Shown: positions 1 to 6,940 of the stretch, piece by piece | Layout: each line of letters starts with the position of its first letter | Numbering within the stretch: position 1 is the first letter of the stretch | Source: Burkholderiaceae bacterium | Lineage (GTDB): Bacteria; Pseudomonadota; Gammaproteobacteria; Burkholderiales; Burkholderiaceae_C | Reading direction: 5' to 3' | Assembly: GCA_030654805.1 (NCBI GenBank) | Contig: JAURWR010000013.1 | Coordinates: 1 to 64,000, forward strand | DNA: 64,000 nt | Translations under genes and position numbers: made by a program | Notes under the pieces: model-generated | What the model was told of the DNA's origin: nothing | What the model saw: only the letters and a program-made list of their open reading frames with translations | Databases searched by the model: none

Positions 1-78
1 ACGATTCAACGCAAGAAAGGGGCGAACCCAGAACCCAAAACCGAAGAGATATCCACAGACCAAGGCACCCTCGGGTAG
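1..78 (+). CDS. Possible C-terminus of IstB (IS21 helper ATPase), partial
   Basis: Frame 1 is open from the first base to a TAG at 76-78 and encodes 25 hydrophilic residues (ending DQGTLG). A stop just inside an IS21 terminus is where istB normally ends, which is the only reason for this call. The C-terminal tail of IstB is poorly conserved, no Walker motif lies within the window, and the other two plus frames are also open here. Treat it as a positional inference. Confidence 0.3.
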   Translation, partial: TIQRKKGANPEPKTEEISTDQGTLG

Positions 79-139
79 CCTTCAGGGGTGGGTCAGTATT
101 GAATGATCGCCGTGGGTCAGTTCTGCTCGATCGTCAACA
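1..139 (+). mobile_element. Right end of an IS21-family insertion sequence (partial, continues left of window)
   Basis: The motif GGGTCAG occurs twice near the boundary (about 92-98 and 114-120), in the pattern GGGTCAGTATTGAATGATCG, which I recognise from IS21-family termini with their repeated TGACCCA boxes. The element ends in CA at 136 or 139, the expected TG...CA terminus. Immediately to the right the sequence becomes hsdR coding DNA on the minus strand, so the element has inserted into hsdR. The left end and the istA/istB bodies lie outside the window, so family assignment rests on the terminus alone. Confidence 0.7.
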
Positions 140-316
140 GACGAGCACGCAGTCGGCGATCTCGGCCTGGGCCCGACGCGACTGGCCGCCACTGCCCTGC
201 AACCGGCCCAGCGTGATGCCGTGCTCGCGCAGGATGCGGCTGCCCTCGACCACGCCCCAGCCGGCGGCTTTCAGCGCGGGGTCGATGGGTTCGGCGCGGG
301 TTTCGGCTTCGTTCAT
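134..316 (-). pseudogene. hsdR: hsdR 5' fragment, type I restriction subunit truncated by IS21-family element
   Basis: The ATG at 316 opens a 60-codon frame beginning MNEAETRAEPIDPALKAAGW, the recognisable start of the R subunit of type I restriction enzymes (translocase and endonuclease). In relatives the protein continues through an ADYVLEY-like strand into the PD-(D/E)XK nuclease and DEAD-type motor domains. Here reading passes from about codon 58 into the IS terminus and meets a TGA at 134-136 supplied by the element. No nuclease or helicase motif is left, so this copy cannot restrict DNA. It starts 10 bp after the BRO-N gene as the last gene of the hsd operon. The remainder of hsdR may survive beyond the IS, outside the window. 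Confidence 0.8.
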
Positions 317-326
317 GGCGGTGGGT

Positions 327-1178
327 TCAGCGCGTTTTGCGCGGCAGCTTGGGCGCCTTCTTGACGGGTGGGGCCAGGTAGTTCTCGCCCGACACCACGC
401 GCCGGCCAGTTTGCGCTTCCAGTTGCAGCCGGGCGCGCTTGGCAATGCCGCCACCAGCCTTGGCAGCGGTCTGGTTCTCGGGCAGGCCTGTGGCCTCGGT
501 GTTCTCGGCGATCTGCCGGGTGGACAGTTCGGCCAGCGCGGTGAAGATCAATTCAGCCTCGCTCATGTGGTCGCGCAGGTTGTGGCTCTTCAGGCCCTTC
601 ATGTCCTTGTGCGCCTTCACGCTGACGCCCGACCACTCCTGGTGAATGATGTTGGTCAGGATGGCGAACTCCTGGCCCTCCTGGATGTCGTGGCCACGCC
701 AGTAGTCGGTCAGCTTGTTGCGGGTTTCCTGGCCCGTCATTCGCTGCTGGATCCACTTGTCGCTGCGGCCGTGCTGCTGCCATGTCAGGCGTGCGCGGTC
801 CAGCGACAAGGCCGGGTCGGACATCTCCTGCATGCGTTCGTAGCCCACCTTGGCCAGCCACAGCTTGATCGGCTCGGCTTTCGGGCTGGGCACCGACTGC
901 ACCAGACGCAGCAAGGTCTGCGCGGTGGCCACGTCGGACAGATAGTTCTTGCCGTCTGCGGCGGGCAACTTCAGTCGGTGACAAGCTGTCACCGACTGAC
1001 TTCCTTCCTTCTCGAGCCGGCGCTTGAGTTGATTCCAGTACTTGCGCGCGGTCTGAAAGTCGGCTTGCTGCGTCAGCACCTGCACCACGTCCACCACTGA
1101 AAACCACCACGTCTCGGTGGCCTCGTCGTACACACGGCGGATGTCATGGCCTTCAAACTGAGTCGGCAGAATCTTCAT
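327..1178 (-). CDS. BRO-N domain protein carried in the hsd locus
   Basis: 283 residues. The N-terminal ~110 residues have the pattern of the BRO-N (Bro family/phage antirepressor) DNA-binding domain: FEGHDIRRVYDEATETWWFS, a predicted helix pair, then the conserved KNYLSDVATAQTLLRLVQSV segment. The rest is charged and helical, ending in a basic tail (KKAPKLPRKTR). GGAAG stands about 9 bp before the ATG. It lies between a duplicated hsdS tail and hsdR, in the same direction as the hsd genes, and such proteins recur as cargo of type I R-M operons. Its role there is unknown; DNA binding or local regulation is a guess from the domain. Frame and motifs are intact. Confidence 0.75.
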   Translation of the reverse strand: MKILPTQFEGHDIRRVYDEATETWWFSVVDVVQVLTQQADFQTARKYWNQLKRRLEKEGSQSVTACHRLKLPAADGKNYLSDVATAQTLLRLVQSVPSPKAEPIKLWLAKVGYERMQEMSDPALSLDRARLTWQQHGRSDKWIQQRMTGQETRNKLTDYWRGHDIQEGQEFAILTNIIHQEWSGVSVKAHKDMKGLKSHNLRDHMSEAELIFTALAELSTRQIAENTEATGLPENQTAAKAGGGIAKRARLQLEAQTGRRVVSGENYLAPPVKKAPKLPRKTR

Positions 1179-1220
1179 CTGATGGCTTCCGGTCTGGCTC
1201 GGTGCGGAGATGATGCGGCA

Positions 1221-1295
1221 CTACAGCGCGCCGCTGAAGGCTTGGTGGAGAAGGGACTTTTTCAGTTCGTCGAGGGTGGCGAGCTTGGTCAGCAT
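1221..1295 (-). pseudogene. Duplicated 3' end of hsdS (remnant)
   Basis: The minus strand reads KLATLDELKKSLLHQAFSGA followed by L and a stop, nearly identical to the end of the intact HsdS (KLTALDELKKSLLHQAFSGQ-L). By hand, 54 of 63 bases match the real hsdS 3' end at 2986-3048. The frame stays open upstream to about 1388 but shows no further HsdS similarity I recognise. It sits between the AlbA_2 gene and the BRO-N gene, so the AlbA_2 gene is bracketed by two copies of the hsdS tail. No start codon or function is proposed. Confidence 0.8.
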
Positions 1296-1509
1296 CGGCT
1301 CTCGCCAGTGTGAGGTTGCAGCTTCGTTTATGGGCCTGTTCTGCCAGAAGCGACTGGCTTGACGGGATTCAGCGCTGCCGCAGCCCGCTCAATCAGATCC
1401 GCATCAAGAAATCGGCACATCATCGGCATCCGTAAGTCATTGATTTATAAAGAAATTAACTTAGAACCATCCCGCCAGGTGCTCGTTGGATCAAAACCCG
1501 ATCAAGAAA
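1296..1509. other. Non-coding spacer between the AlbA_2 gene and the hsdS-tail remnant
   Basis: The part from about 1389 to 1509 is clearly richer in A and T than its surroundings (it contains TTTATAAAGAAATTAACTTAG) and has no credible coding frame. The direct repeat ATCAAGAAATC occurs twice (about 1405 and 1501). On the minus strand TATAAA could be a -10 element for the BRO-N gene, but I see no matching -35 box, so no promoter is called. Confidence 0.4.
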
Positions 1510-2970
1510 TCAGGCCCAGTGCGGCACATAGCCCGCCCGGGGGTGTTCCGGGTCAGCCACGCGGATCAAGCCGGCGTCCAACGCCTTGTTGATCACCGTC
1601 GTGGCCTGGGCCGCGTTTTTGGGCGAAATGCCCAGCCGGGTGCACAACGAAGCATTCTTCATCTTGTCGCCGCTCAGGAACTTGAGCACCGCATGGAAAT
1701 AGCAAGCGCGCATGCGCTCCTCAGGCGTCATCTCGGCAAAACTGCGCGGCCCGTACAGCACCGCCTGGAACGACTGTTCCTCTGCCCTGAACAGGGGCGG
1801 TGGCAACTGGAACACCTCACAAGCCTCCACCACCTTGTCCAGCCCGCTGCCCTGTTCCTCACACAGTCGCATGCGGCGCATCCGGTCGGCCAGGGCTTCG
1901 TTGCGCGAGCGTGGGGGCAGGTCGATCATCCGTTCCGTTTTGACCAAAGGTGCGCCAGGATTGCTGATCTCCAGCCGGTCCTCGAACAGCTCAATCTGCG
2001 GGCCGGCACCGGTGATCGTCATGTCTTGGTGGATGAGCGCATTGGCCACCAGTTCGCGAATGGCCAGCTCGGGGAACAACGGATGTGCTTCACGGAGCGC
2101 CGCGCCGATGTGTTCATTCTTCGGTAGCAGATCGTGCAGGTAGCCCACCAAGCCCTCAAAGCCAACTGCGTAGCCCTTCTTGCCATCGCGCCGATGCGTC
2201 ACCTGGGCAGCACGATTCTTCCCGCCGTAGGCCACGAATCGGATCGCCTTGCGTGCCAGCCCCGCGTCAAAGTCACCCAGGTTGTTGGCCAGCAAGATGG
2301 CGCCCAGGTTGGTGATGTTCCAGCGCTCGCCCACATCACGCACGATCAGCCGGTCGGCTTCCAGCTTGTCGAAGATGCCGGCGCGGTTGTCGGGCAGCGA
2401 CTGCTGGGTCAGCCTGAAATACTGGCTGTAGTCGAGCAGGGCCAGCACGTCGTCGCCGCTGGCGAACTGGCGGGCCACACCCTGTTCCCAGCGATAGGGC
2501 TGCAGGCGCTCGATCAACTGCTGGTAGCGGTCCGGGTACTCGGTCAGCTTGGGTGTGGCGCTGCCGATGCGCACGTATTGCACGCCATTGAAAGCCACCG
2601 GTGCGCCCGTGGCGGCCGGGATCTCAAGCAGAACCACCCGGCCCTGCGGGTGTTGCACCGTGCGGAAGCTGAAAGCGATGCTGGGCTGCAGGCTGTTGGC
2701 CAACCACAGCGGCAACACCTGGTTGCCCACCTTCTTGGCATCCGGGATGAAGTCGGTTCCCACCACGTCATGGGTTTCGTCTGCGATCCCCCACAGCATG
2801 TAGGCCAGGTCATGCCCGTCGATTCGCGCCGCGTTGGCCAGGGCCGAGCAGCGCTTGCCGATCATGTCCGGGTCGCTGTTGTTGGACTTGAACTCCACCC
2901 AGCTCGTTTCCGCGGGCAAAGCCCGCAGGTCGTCGATCAATGCGATGTCGCGTTCCAGGGGTTGGGTCAT
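1510..2970 (-). CDS. AlbA_2 / Schlafen-like domain protein with C-terminal GHKL-like ATPase fold
   Basis: 486 residues from the ATG at 2970 (MTQPLERDIALIDDLRALPA). The longer ORF start at 3096 lies inside hsdS and was rejected. The N-terminal part (about 20-150) shows the AlbA_2 putative nucleic-acid-binding pattern (ETSWVEFKSNN...GKRCSALANAARIDG). Residues about 300-370 carry the IRELVANALIHQDM...IELFEDRLEISNPGAP signature of the HATPase_c_4 group often paired with AlbA_2. The C-terminal ~80 residues look like a winged helix. It starts 13 bp after hsdS and is presumably co-transcribed. Such proteins recur in type I R-M loci; whether this one regulates, senses or adds defence is not shown. 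No damage seen. Confidence 0.75.
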   Translation of the reverse strand: MTQPLERDIALIDDLRALPAETSWVEFKSNNSDPDMIGKRCSALANAARIDGHDLAYMLWGIADETHDVVGTDFIPDAKKVGNQVLPLWLANSLQPSIAFSFRTVQHPQGRVVLLEIPAATGAPVAFNGVQYVRIGSATPKLTEYPDRYQQLIERLQPYRWEQGVARQFASGDDVLALLDYSQYFRLTQQSLPDNRAGIFDKLEADRLIVRDVGERWNITNLGAILLANNLGDFDAGLARKAIRFVAYGGKNRAAQVTHRRDGKKGYAVGFEGLVGYLHDLLPKNEHIGAALREAHPLFPELAIRELVANALIHQDMTITGAGPQIELFEDRLEISNPGAPLVKTERMIDLPPRSRNEALADRMRRMRLCEEQGSGLDKVVEACEVFQLPPPLFRAEEQSFQAVLYGPRSFAEMTPEERMRACYFHAVLKFLSGDKMKNASLCTRLGISPKNAAQATTVINKALDAGLIRVADPEHPRAGYVPHWA

Positions 2971-2983
2971 GTGCAGCGCTCTT

Positions 2984-4204
2984 TCACAGCTGGCCGCTGA
3001 AGGCCTGGTGCAGCAGGGATTTTTTGAGTTCGTCGAGGGCGGTGAGCTTGCGTTCGTAGGTCGCCACAAGACGATCACATTCTTCGGACAGGTCAACCAG
3101 TTGGGCGGCGATGCGGCGCTGTTCGTCCACCGACTCGGGATATGGGACGCGCACCAAACCTATCTTTCCGGGTGAGGTGTGCCGCACCTTGGCGCCCGAT
3201 GCACCGGCGTGAATCTCCTGGCGCACGCGCATCAGGTTGAACGCATGAAAGAAGAACTCGTTCGACCATGGCACACCGGCCTGCCCCACCACCAGGCCAA
3301 GTCGCTGGTTGTGCAGAAACCGGTGGGACTCCGGCACCAGCAGCGGGCTGCCCAACAAGCCAGCGGCCTGTTCGGTCATCGCGACCAGCAAGTCGCCCTC
3401 TGACAGCATGTAGTCCTTCGGAATGGAGCCAACAAAGAACTTTGTCTTCTCACCGCGCTCGCGGTAGCCACCGGCCTCGAAGAAGCTGCCCGGCGTCAGC
3501 AGGACGTACTCACCCGCAGCCGAGAAAAACTCACCCTCGAACGCATAGCCATGCTTGATCGAGCACAACTCAGCCAGTGGTGCTTCACGCCAACCTGGTT
3601 GGGCAGCGAGCATGACCTCACGGTGGTGCGTGAACAACTCCCGAGCGTTCTGCAGGTTCTTCTCGGCGTTGGCCTTGGCGGTGGCGATGCCCTCGAAGGC
3701 TTCGTCGAGGATGGCGACGATGCGCTCTTGTGCCTTGAGATCAACTGGAAATCTGATCCGGTAGGTCTCTGCGAGCTTGGACCGTGAAAGTTCCGTCTGA
3801 CCTCCGCACCCCTCGCCGCCCTGTTGAATTTTCTCTTCAATGGCGACCAGCGCGTAGCCGAAGAACTCAGGGCGAAACAAGCCATTGGCTGGCCGGACGA
3901 TGGTCACATGGGAATCGATGGTTGTCGGTTCTGGCGGCTCCTCGCGGAGCTGAGCAACCCGCCCGAGCGTCCCAGTCCCAGTCGAATTGACCAGCACGTC
4001 CCCGGCGCGCACGAAACGATCGAGCGTCACCTTCTTGGCTGCCGCATCATGACGGCGGCCAAGATCAAAATTGACTACGTGGTCGCGGACACACTTTTGG
4101 TTCAGAACCGCCACTCCACCATGCTCAAGGTACGCTGGTGAAATGCCACGGTTGATGAACTGGCAAACCGCGCCCAGCGGCTCCTCCCGCCAAGCGGCAG
4201 TCAC
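2984..4204 (-). CDS. hsdS: Type I restriction-modification specificity subunit S
   Basis: 406 residues from a GTG at 4204. The ORF-track start at 4468 would run backwards through the DUF1016 gene. HsdS recognises the bipartite DNA target and docks two HsdM and two HsdR. Two target-recognition domains are visible, each opening with W-R-E-x-P-L (about residues 4-9 and 205-210). Each is followed by a helical spacer: LKAQERIVAILDEAF...NLQNARELF after the first and DEQRRIAAQLVDLSEECDRL...LLHQAFSGQL at the C-terminus. The GTG overlaps the stop of the 27-codon ORF (GTGA), implying translational coupling. The target sequence cannot be read from the protein. No internal lesion seen. Confidence 0.92.
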   Translation of the reverse strand: MTAAWREEPLGAVCQFINRGISPAYLEHGGVAVLNQKCVRDHVVNFDLGRRHDAAAKKVTLDRFVRAGDVLVNSTGTGTLGRVAQLREEPPEPTTIDSHVTIVRPANGLFRPEFFGYALVAIEEKIQQGGEGCGGQTELSRSKLAETYRIRFPVDLKAQERIVAILDEAFEGIATAKANAEKNLQNARELFTHHREVMLAAQPGWREAPLAELCSIKHGYAFEGEFFSAAGEYVLLTPGSFFEAGGYRERGEKTKFFVGSIPKDYMLSEGDLLVAMTEQAAGLLGSPLLVPESHRFLHNQRLGLVVGQAGVPWSNEFFFHAFNLMRVRQEIHAGASGAKVRHTSPGKIGLVRVPYPESVDEQRRIAAQLVDLSEECDRLVATYERKLTALDELKKSLLHQAFSGQL

Positions 4205-4284
4205 ACAAGCTCCCTGATCGTCGCCAGCACTTCCGCGCTCTCGGCATCCATCGCCTCGATCTCGTACTGCTCGTGCTGCCTCAT
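4201..4284 (-). CDS. 27-residue ORF copying the HsdM C-terminus, coupling DUF1016 to hsdS
   Basis: This ORF is too short for the supplied track in its real form. It starts at ATG 4284, overlapping the DUF1016 stop (ATGA), and ends at 4201, overlapping the hsdS GTG (GTGA). Its peptide contains EIEAMDAESAEVLATIRELV, and HsdM ends EIAVLDAESVEVLATIRSLM. 49 of 63 aligned bases match the hsdM 3' end by hand, and the hsdM-to-next-gene junction is also GTGA. It is therefore a duplicated hsdM tail whose likely role is to keep hsdS translation coupled after DUF1016 entered the operon. It is too short to be a methylase and may have no function as a peptide. Confidence 0.7.
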   Translation of the reverse strand: MRQHEQYEIEAMDAESAEVLATIRELV

Positions 4285-5432
4285 GCGCCTGTCTCCCCCG
4301 CCCACTCCTGCAACTTCCGCTGCAACTCCTCCTTGCTCGGCAAGTACAGCTGGTACTCCCGCGCATGGATGTTGGCGTCGGCCGGCAGCGTGATCTCCAC
4401 CAGCGCGCCGTTCTTTTTCTTGCACAGCACGATGCCGACCGTGGCGTTCTCGCCTTCGGCTTTGACATGGCGGTCGAAGTAGTTGACGTACATCTGCATC
4501 TGGCCCAGGTCCTGGTGCGTGAGCTTGCCGAGCTTCAGGTCGATGAGCACATAGCAGCGCAGCAGCCGGTTGTAGAACACCAGGTCGACAAAGAAATGGT
4601 CGCCGTCGAAGGTGAAACGCTTCTGTCGCGCCTCGAACAGGAAGCCTTTGCCGAGTTCGAGCAGGAACTGCCCGATCTGGTTGATGACGGCGGCTTCGAG
4701 GTCGGACTCGGAGTAGCGCTCGCGCTCGTCCAGCCCCAGGAATTCAAGCACCAGCGGCTCTTTCAGCAGGTCTTCGGGCCGGACGACGGTGTGGCCCTGG
4801 CGCGCGAGCTGTCGGATGCCGTCTTTGTCGCGGCTCAGAGCCAGGCGTTCGTACAGACCGCTGTCGAACTGGCGACGCAATTCGCGCAGCGTCCAGTTCT
4901 GGCCGGTCGCTTCGATTTCGTAGAAGCTGCGTTCGTCGGCGTTTCGGATGCCGAGCAAGAACACATGGTGCGACCAACTCAGGGCGAAGGGCGGCGTCGA
5001 TTTCCCAGAGCCGATATGGCCGACCCAGGCTGCATGGTCTTGTGCAGGCGGGTGAGTCAATAAGCCAGACGCTGTCTGACCTTTTGCTGTCAGTGGCACC
5101 CGGTCAGAAAGGTCAGGCAGCGTCTGGCCTATTCGATCGGCGTTCTGCACATAGAACTGGCGCATCAACTTCAAATTGGTGAGCGAAAACCCCCTGCCGA
5201 ACTCGGCGGTCAGCCGATCGGCCAATGCGGTCAGCAGCGCTTTGCCGTAGTCGGCACGGACCTGCCCTCGCTGCTCGTGCTCGACGATGTGTCGCCCGAT
5301 CTGGAACGCGGTGTGAACCTGCACCAGATCGACCCCGCGCGCCACCGTTTGGCGCGCCGTGGTGACGAGGTCGCGGATGCGCTCGAACAGCAAGGCGTCG
5401 GCCGCCATCGGTGTTTTTCGCTGGGCGTTCAC
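4281..5432 (-). CDS. DUF1016 (YhcG-type) PD-(D/E)XK nuclease-domain protein
   Basis: 383 residues from a GTG at 5432 overlapping the hsdM stop. The N-terminal DUF1016_N helical domain spans about residues 12-100 (YGKALLTALADRLTAEFGRG, SLTNLKLMRQFY). A linker of about 102-125 is followed by the C-terminal nuclease fold (about 145-345). That fold shows ELGKGFLFEARQKRFTFDGD, then FFVDLVFYN and CYVLIDLKLGK, which supply the acidic residues and D-x-K lysine expected of the PD-(D/E)XK superfamily. The linker is encoded by a near-perfect palindrome. Proteins of this family are frequent in type I R-M loci and near phage genes; the substrate is not known to me. The frame is intact. Confidence 0.85.
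   Translation of the reverse strand: MNAQRKTPMAADALLFERIRDLVTTARQTVARGVDLVQVHTAFQIGRHIVEHEQRGQVRADYGKALLTALADRLTAEFGRGFSLTNLKLMRQFYVQNADRIGQTLPDLSDRVPLTAKGQTASGLLTHPPAQDHAAWVGHIGSGKSTPPFALSWSHHVFLLGIRNADERSFYEIEATGQNWTLRELRRQFDSGLYERLALSRDKDGIRQLARQGHTVVRPEDLLKEPLVLEFLGLDERERYSESDLEAAVINQIGQFLLELGKGFLFEARQKRFTFDGDHFFVDLVFYNRLLRCYVLIDLKLGKLTHQDLGQMQMYVNYFDRHVKAEGENATVGIVLCKKKNGALVEITLPADANIHAREYQLYLPSKEELQRKLQEWAGETGA
5064..5128. repeat. In-frame inverted repeat encoding the DUF1016 linker
   Basis: The arms GCCAGACGCTGTCTGACCTTT (5064-5084) and AAAGGTCAGGCAGCGTCTGGC (5108-5128) match at 20 of 21 positions around a 23-base spacer. The element lies inside the DUF1016 gene and is read through as GQTLPDLSDRVPLTAKGQTA, joining the N-terminal helical domain to the nuclease domain. 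The two GQT triplets fall in the two arms. It keeps the frame (65 bp core inside a longer insertion) and looks like a palindromic insert tolerated in a flexible linker. Confidence 0.85.
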
Positions 5433-6880
5433 ATCAAACTCCGAATCGTCGCCAGAACTTCCACGCTCTCCGCATCCAGCACCGCGATCTCATCCAGGAT
5501 GTCCTGCGGCGTGCGCAGCGCGACCTCATCGCCACCGTTCGGGTTCTTGACCGACAGGTCGAACGTCGCTGCGTCGATGTGGTCCACGTCCACCGACCAG
5601 CTCTGCGCCGAATCGGCGAAGGTCTTCTGCTGCTCGATGAAGTCGGCCAGGTCGTCGTCGTTCAGCGGGTTGGTCTTCCCCATGTTGCGGCCTGGGTTCA
5701 GTTGGTAGAACCAGACCCCGTGGGTGGGCGAACCCTTCTCGAAGAACAGCACCACGGTCTTCACGCCGGCGCCTTGGAAGGTGCCGCCAGGCATGTCGAG
5801 CACGGTGTGCAGGTTGCAGCTTTCGAGCAGCAGCTTGCGCAGGCTGGTGCTGGCGTTGTCGGTGTTGCTGAGGAAGGTGTTCTTGATGACGATGGCCGCG
5901 CGGCCGCCGGCTTTCAGGCTCTTGATGAAGTGCTGCAGGAACAGGAAGGCCGTCTCGCCGGTCTTGATCGGGAAGTTCTGCTGAACCTCTTTCCGCTCCT
6001 TGCCGCCGAACGGCGGGTTGGCCAGGATCACGTCGTAGCGGTCGCGCTCCTGGATGTCGTTGATGTTCTCGCCCAGCGTGTTGGTGTGCACGACGTTGGG
6101 CGCCTCGATGCCGTGCAGGATCATGTTCATGATCGCGATGACGTAGGCCAGGCTCTTCTTTTCCTTGCCGTAGAAGGTGCGCGTCTGCAGCGTCTTCAGG
6201 TCATCGGCCTTGGTGGCCTGCGGCAGCAGGTGGTCGAAGGCTTCGCACAGAAAACCGGCCGAGCCGCAGGCGCCGTCGTAGATGCGTTCGCCGATCTGCG
6301 GATCGAGCACCTTGATCATGGCGCGGATCAGCGGGCGTGGCGTGTAGTACTCGCCGCCGTTGCGACCGGCGTTGCCCATGTTCTTGATCTTGGCTTCGTA
6401 CAGGTGCGACAGCTCGTGCTTCTCGGTCTGCGAGCCGAAGCGCAGTTCGTCGACCCGCTCGATCACGTCGCGCAGGTTGTAGCCGCTCTGTATCTTGTTG
6501 GTGATCTCGCCGAACACCTCGCCGATCTTGTATTCGATGGTGTTGGGGCCGCTGGCGCGTTGCTTGAAGCCAGCCAGGTACGGGAACAACCGAAGGTTGA
6601 CGAAGTCGCGCAGGTCGTCGCCGGTCATCGCGGCGTTGTGGTCGAACGAACCGTCGGCCGTCTTCGGTGCCGCCCACGCTTCCCAGCCATAGGCCGTGTC
6701 GATGATGCGGCTGTAGGTCTTGCCTTCGAGCGCGGCTTCCATGGCCTTGTCGCCTTCGAGCGCGTCGAGGTATTTCAGGAACAGCAGCCAGGACGACTGC
6801 TCGGTGTAGTCCAGCTCGCTGGTGCAGCCCGCGTCCTTGTGCAGGATGTCGTCGATGTTCTTGAAGGTCTGTTCAAACAT
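5429..6880 (-). CDS. hsdM: Type I restriction-modification methyltransferase subunit M
   Basis: 483 residues, the usual size for class I HsdM N6-adenine methyltransferases. The N-terminal HsdM_N helical domain (about 1-135) begins MFEQTFKNIDDILHKDAG. The methylase domain follows with EYYTPRPLIRAMIKVLDP, the SAM-binding YDGACGSAGFL (motif I) and the catalytic NPPFGGKE (motif IV, N-P-P-F) near residue 290. No lesion is seen, so it should methylate together with HsdS. It is the first gene of the hsd locus, 60 bp downstream of the TAXI gene. Its stop overlaps the DUF1016 GTG. Its last ~25 codons are duplicated after DUF1016 (see 4201-4284). Confidence 0.95.
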   Translation of the reverse strand: MFEQTFKNIDDILHKDAGCTSELDYTEQSSWLLFLKYLDALEGDKAMEAALEGKTYSRIIDTAYGWEAWAAPKTADGSFDHNAAMTGDDLRDFVNLRLFPYLAGFKQRASGPNTIEYKIGEVFGEITNKIQSGYNLRDVIERVDELRFGSQTEKHELSHLYEAKIKNMGNAGRNGGEYYTPRPLIRAMIKVLDPQIGERIYDGACGSAGFLCEAFDHLLPQATKADDLKTLQTRTFYGKEKKSLAYVIAIMNMILHGIEAPNVVHTNTLGENINDIQERDRYDVILANPPFGGKERKEVQQNFPIKTGETAFLFLQHFIKSLKAGGRAAIVIKNTFLSNTDNASTSLRKLLLESCNLHTVLDMPGGTFQGAGVKTVVLFFEKGSPTHGVWFYQLNPGRNMGKTNPLNDDDLADFIEQQKTFADSAQSWSVDVDHIDAATFDLSVKNPNGGDEVALRTPQDILDEIAVLDAESVEVLATIRSLM

Positions 6881-6940
6881 TTTATTTTTCGGTTGGGCTG
6901 CGGCCTGCGCATCACGCAGCGCTCGCTTGCGCGGGTGACG

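Noticed and set aside
1359-1592. 77-codon plus-strand ORF
   Set aside because: Lies in the AT-rich spacer and overlaps the end of the AlbA_2 gene antisense; no ribosome-binding site or recognisable sequence.
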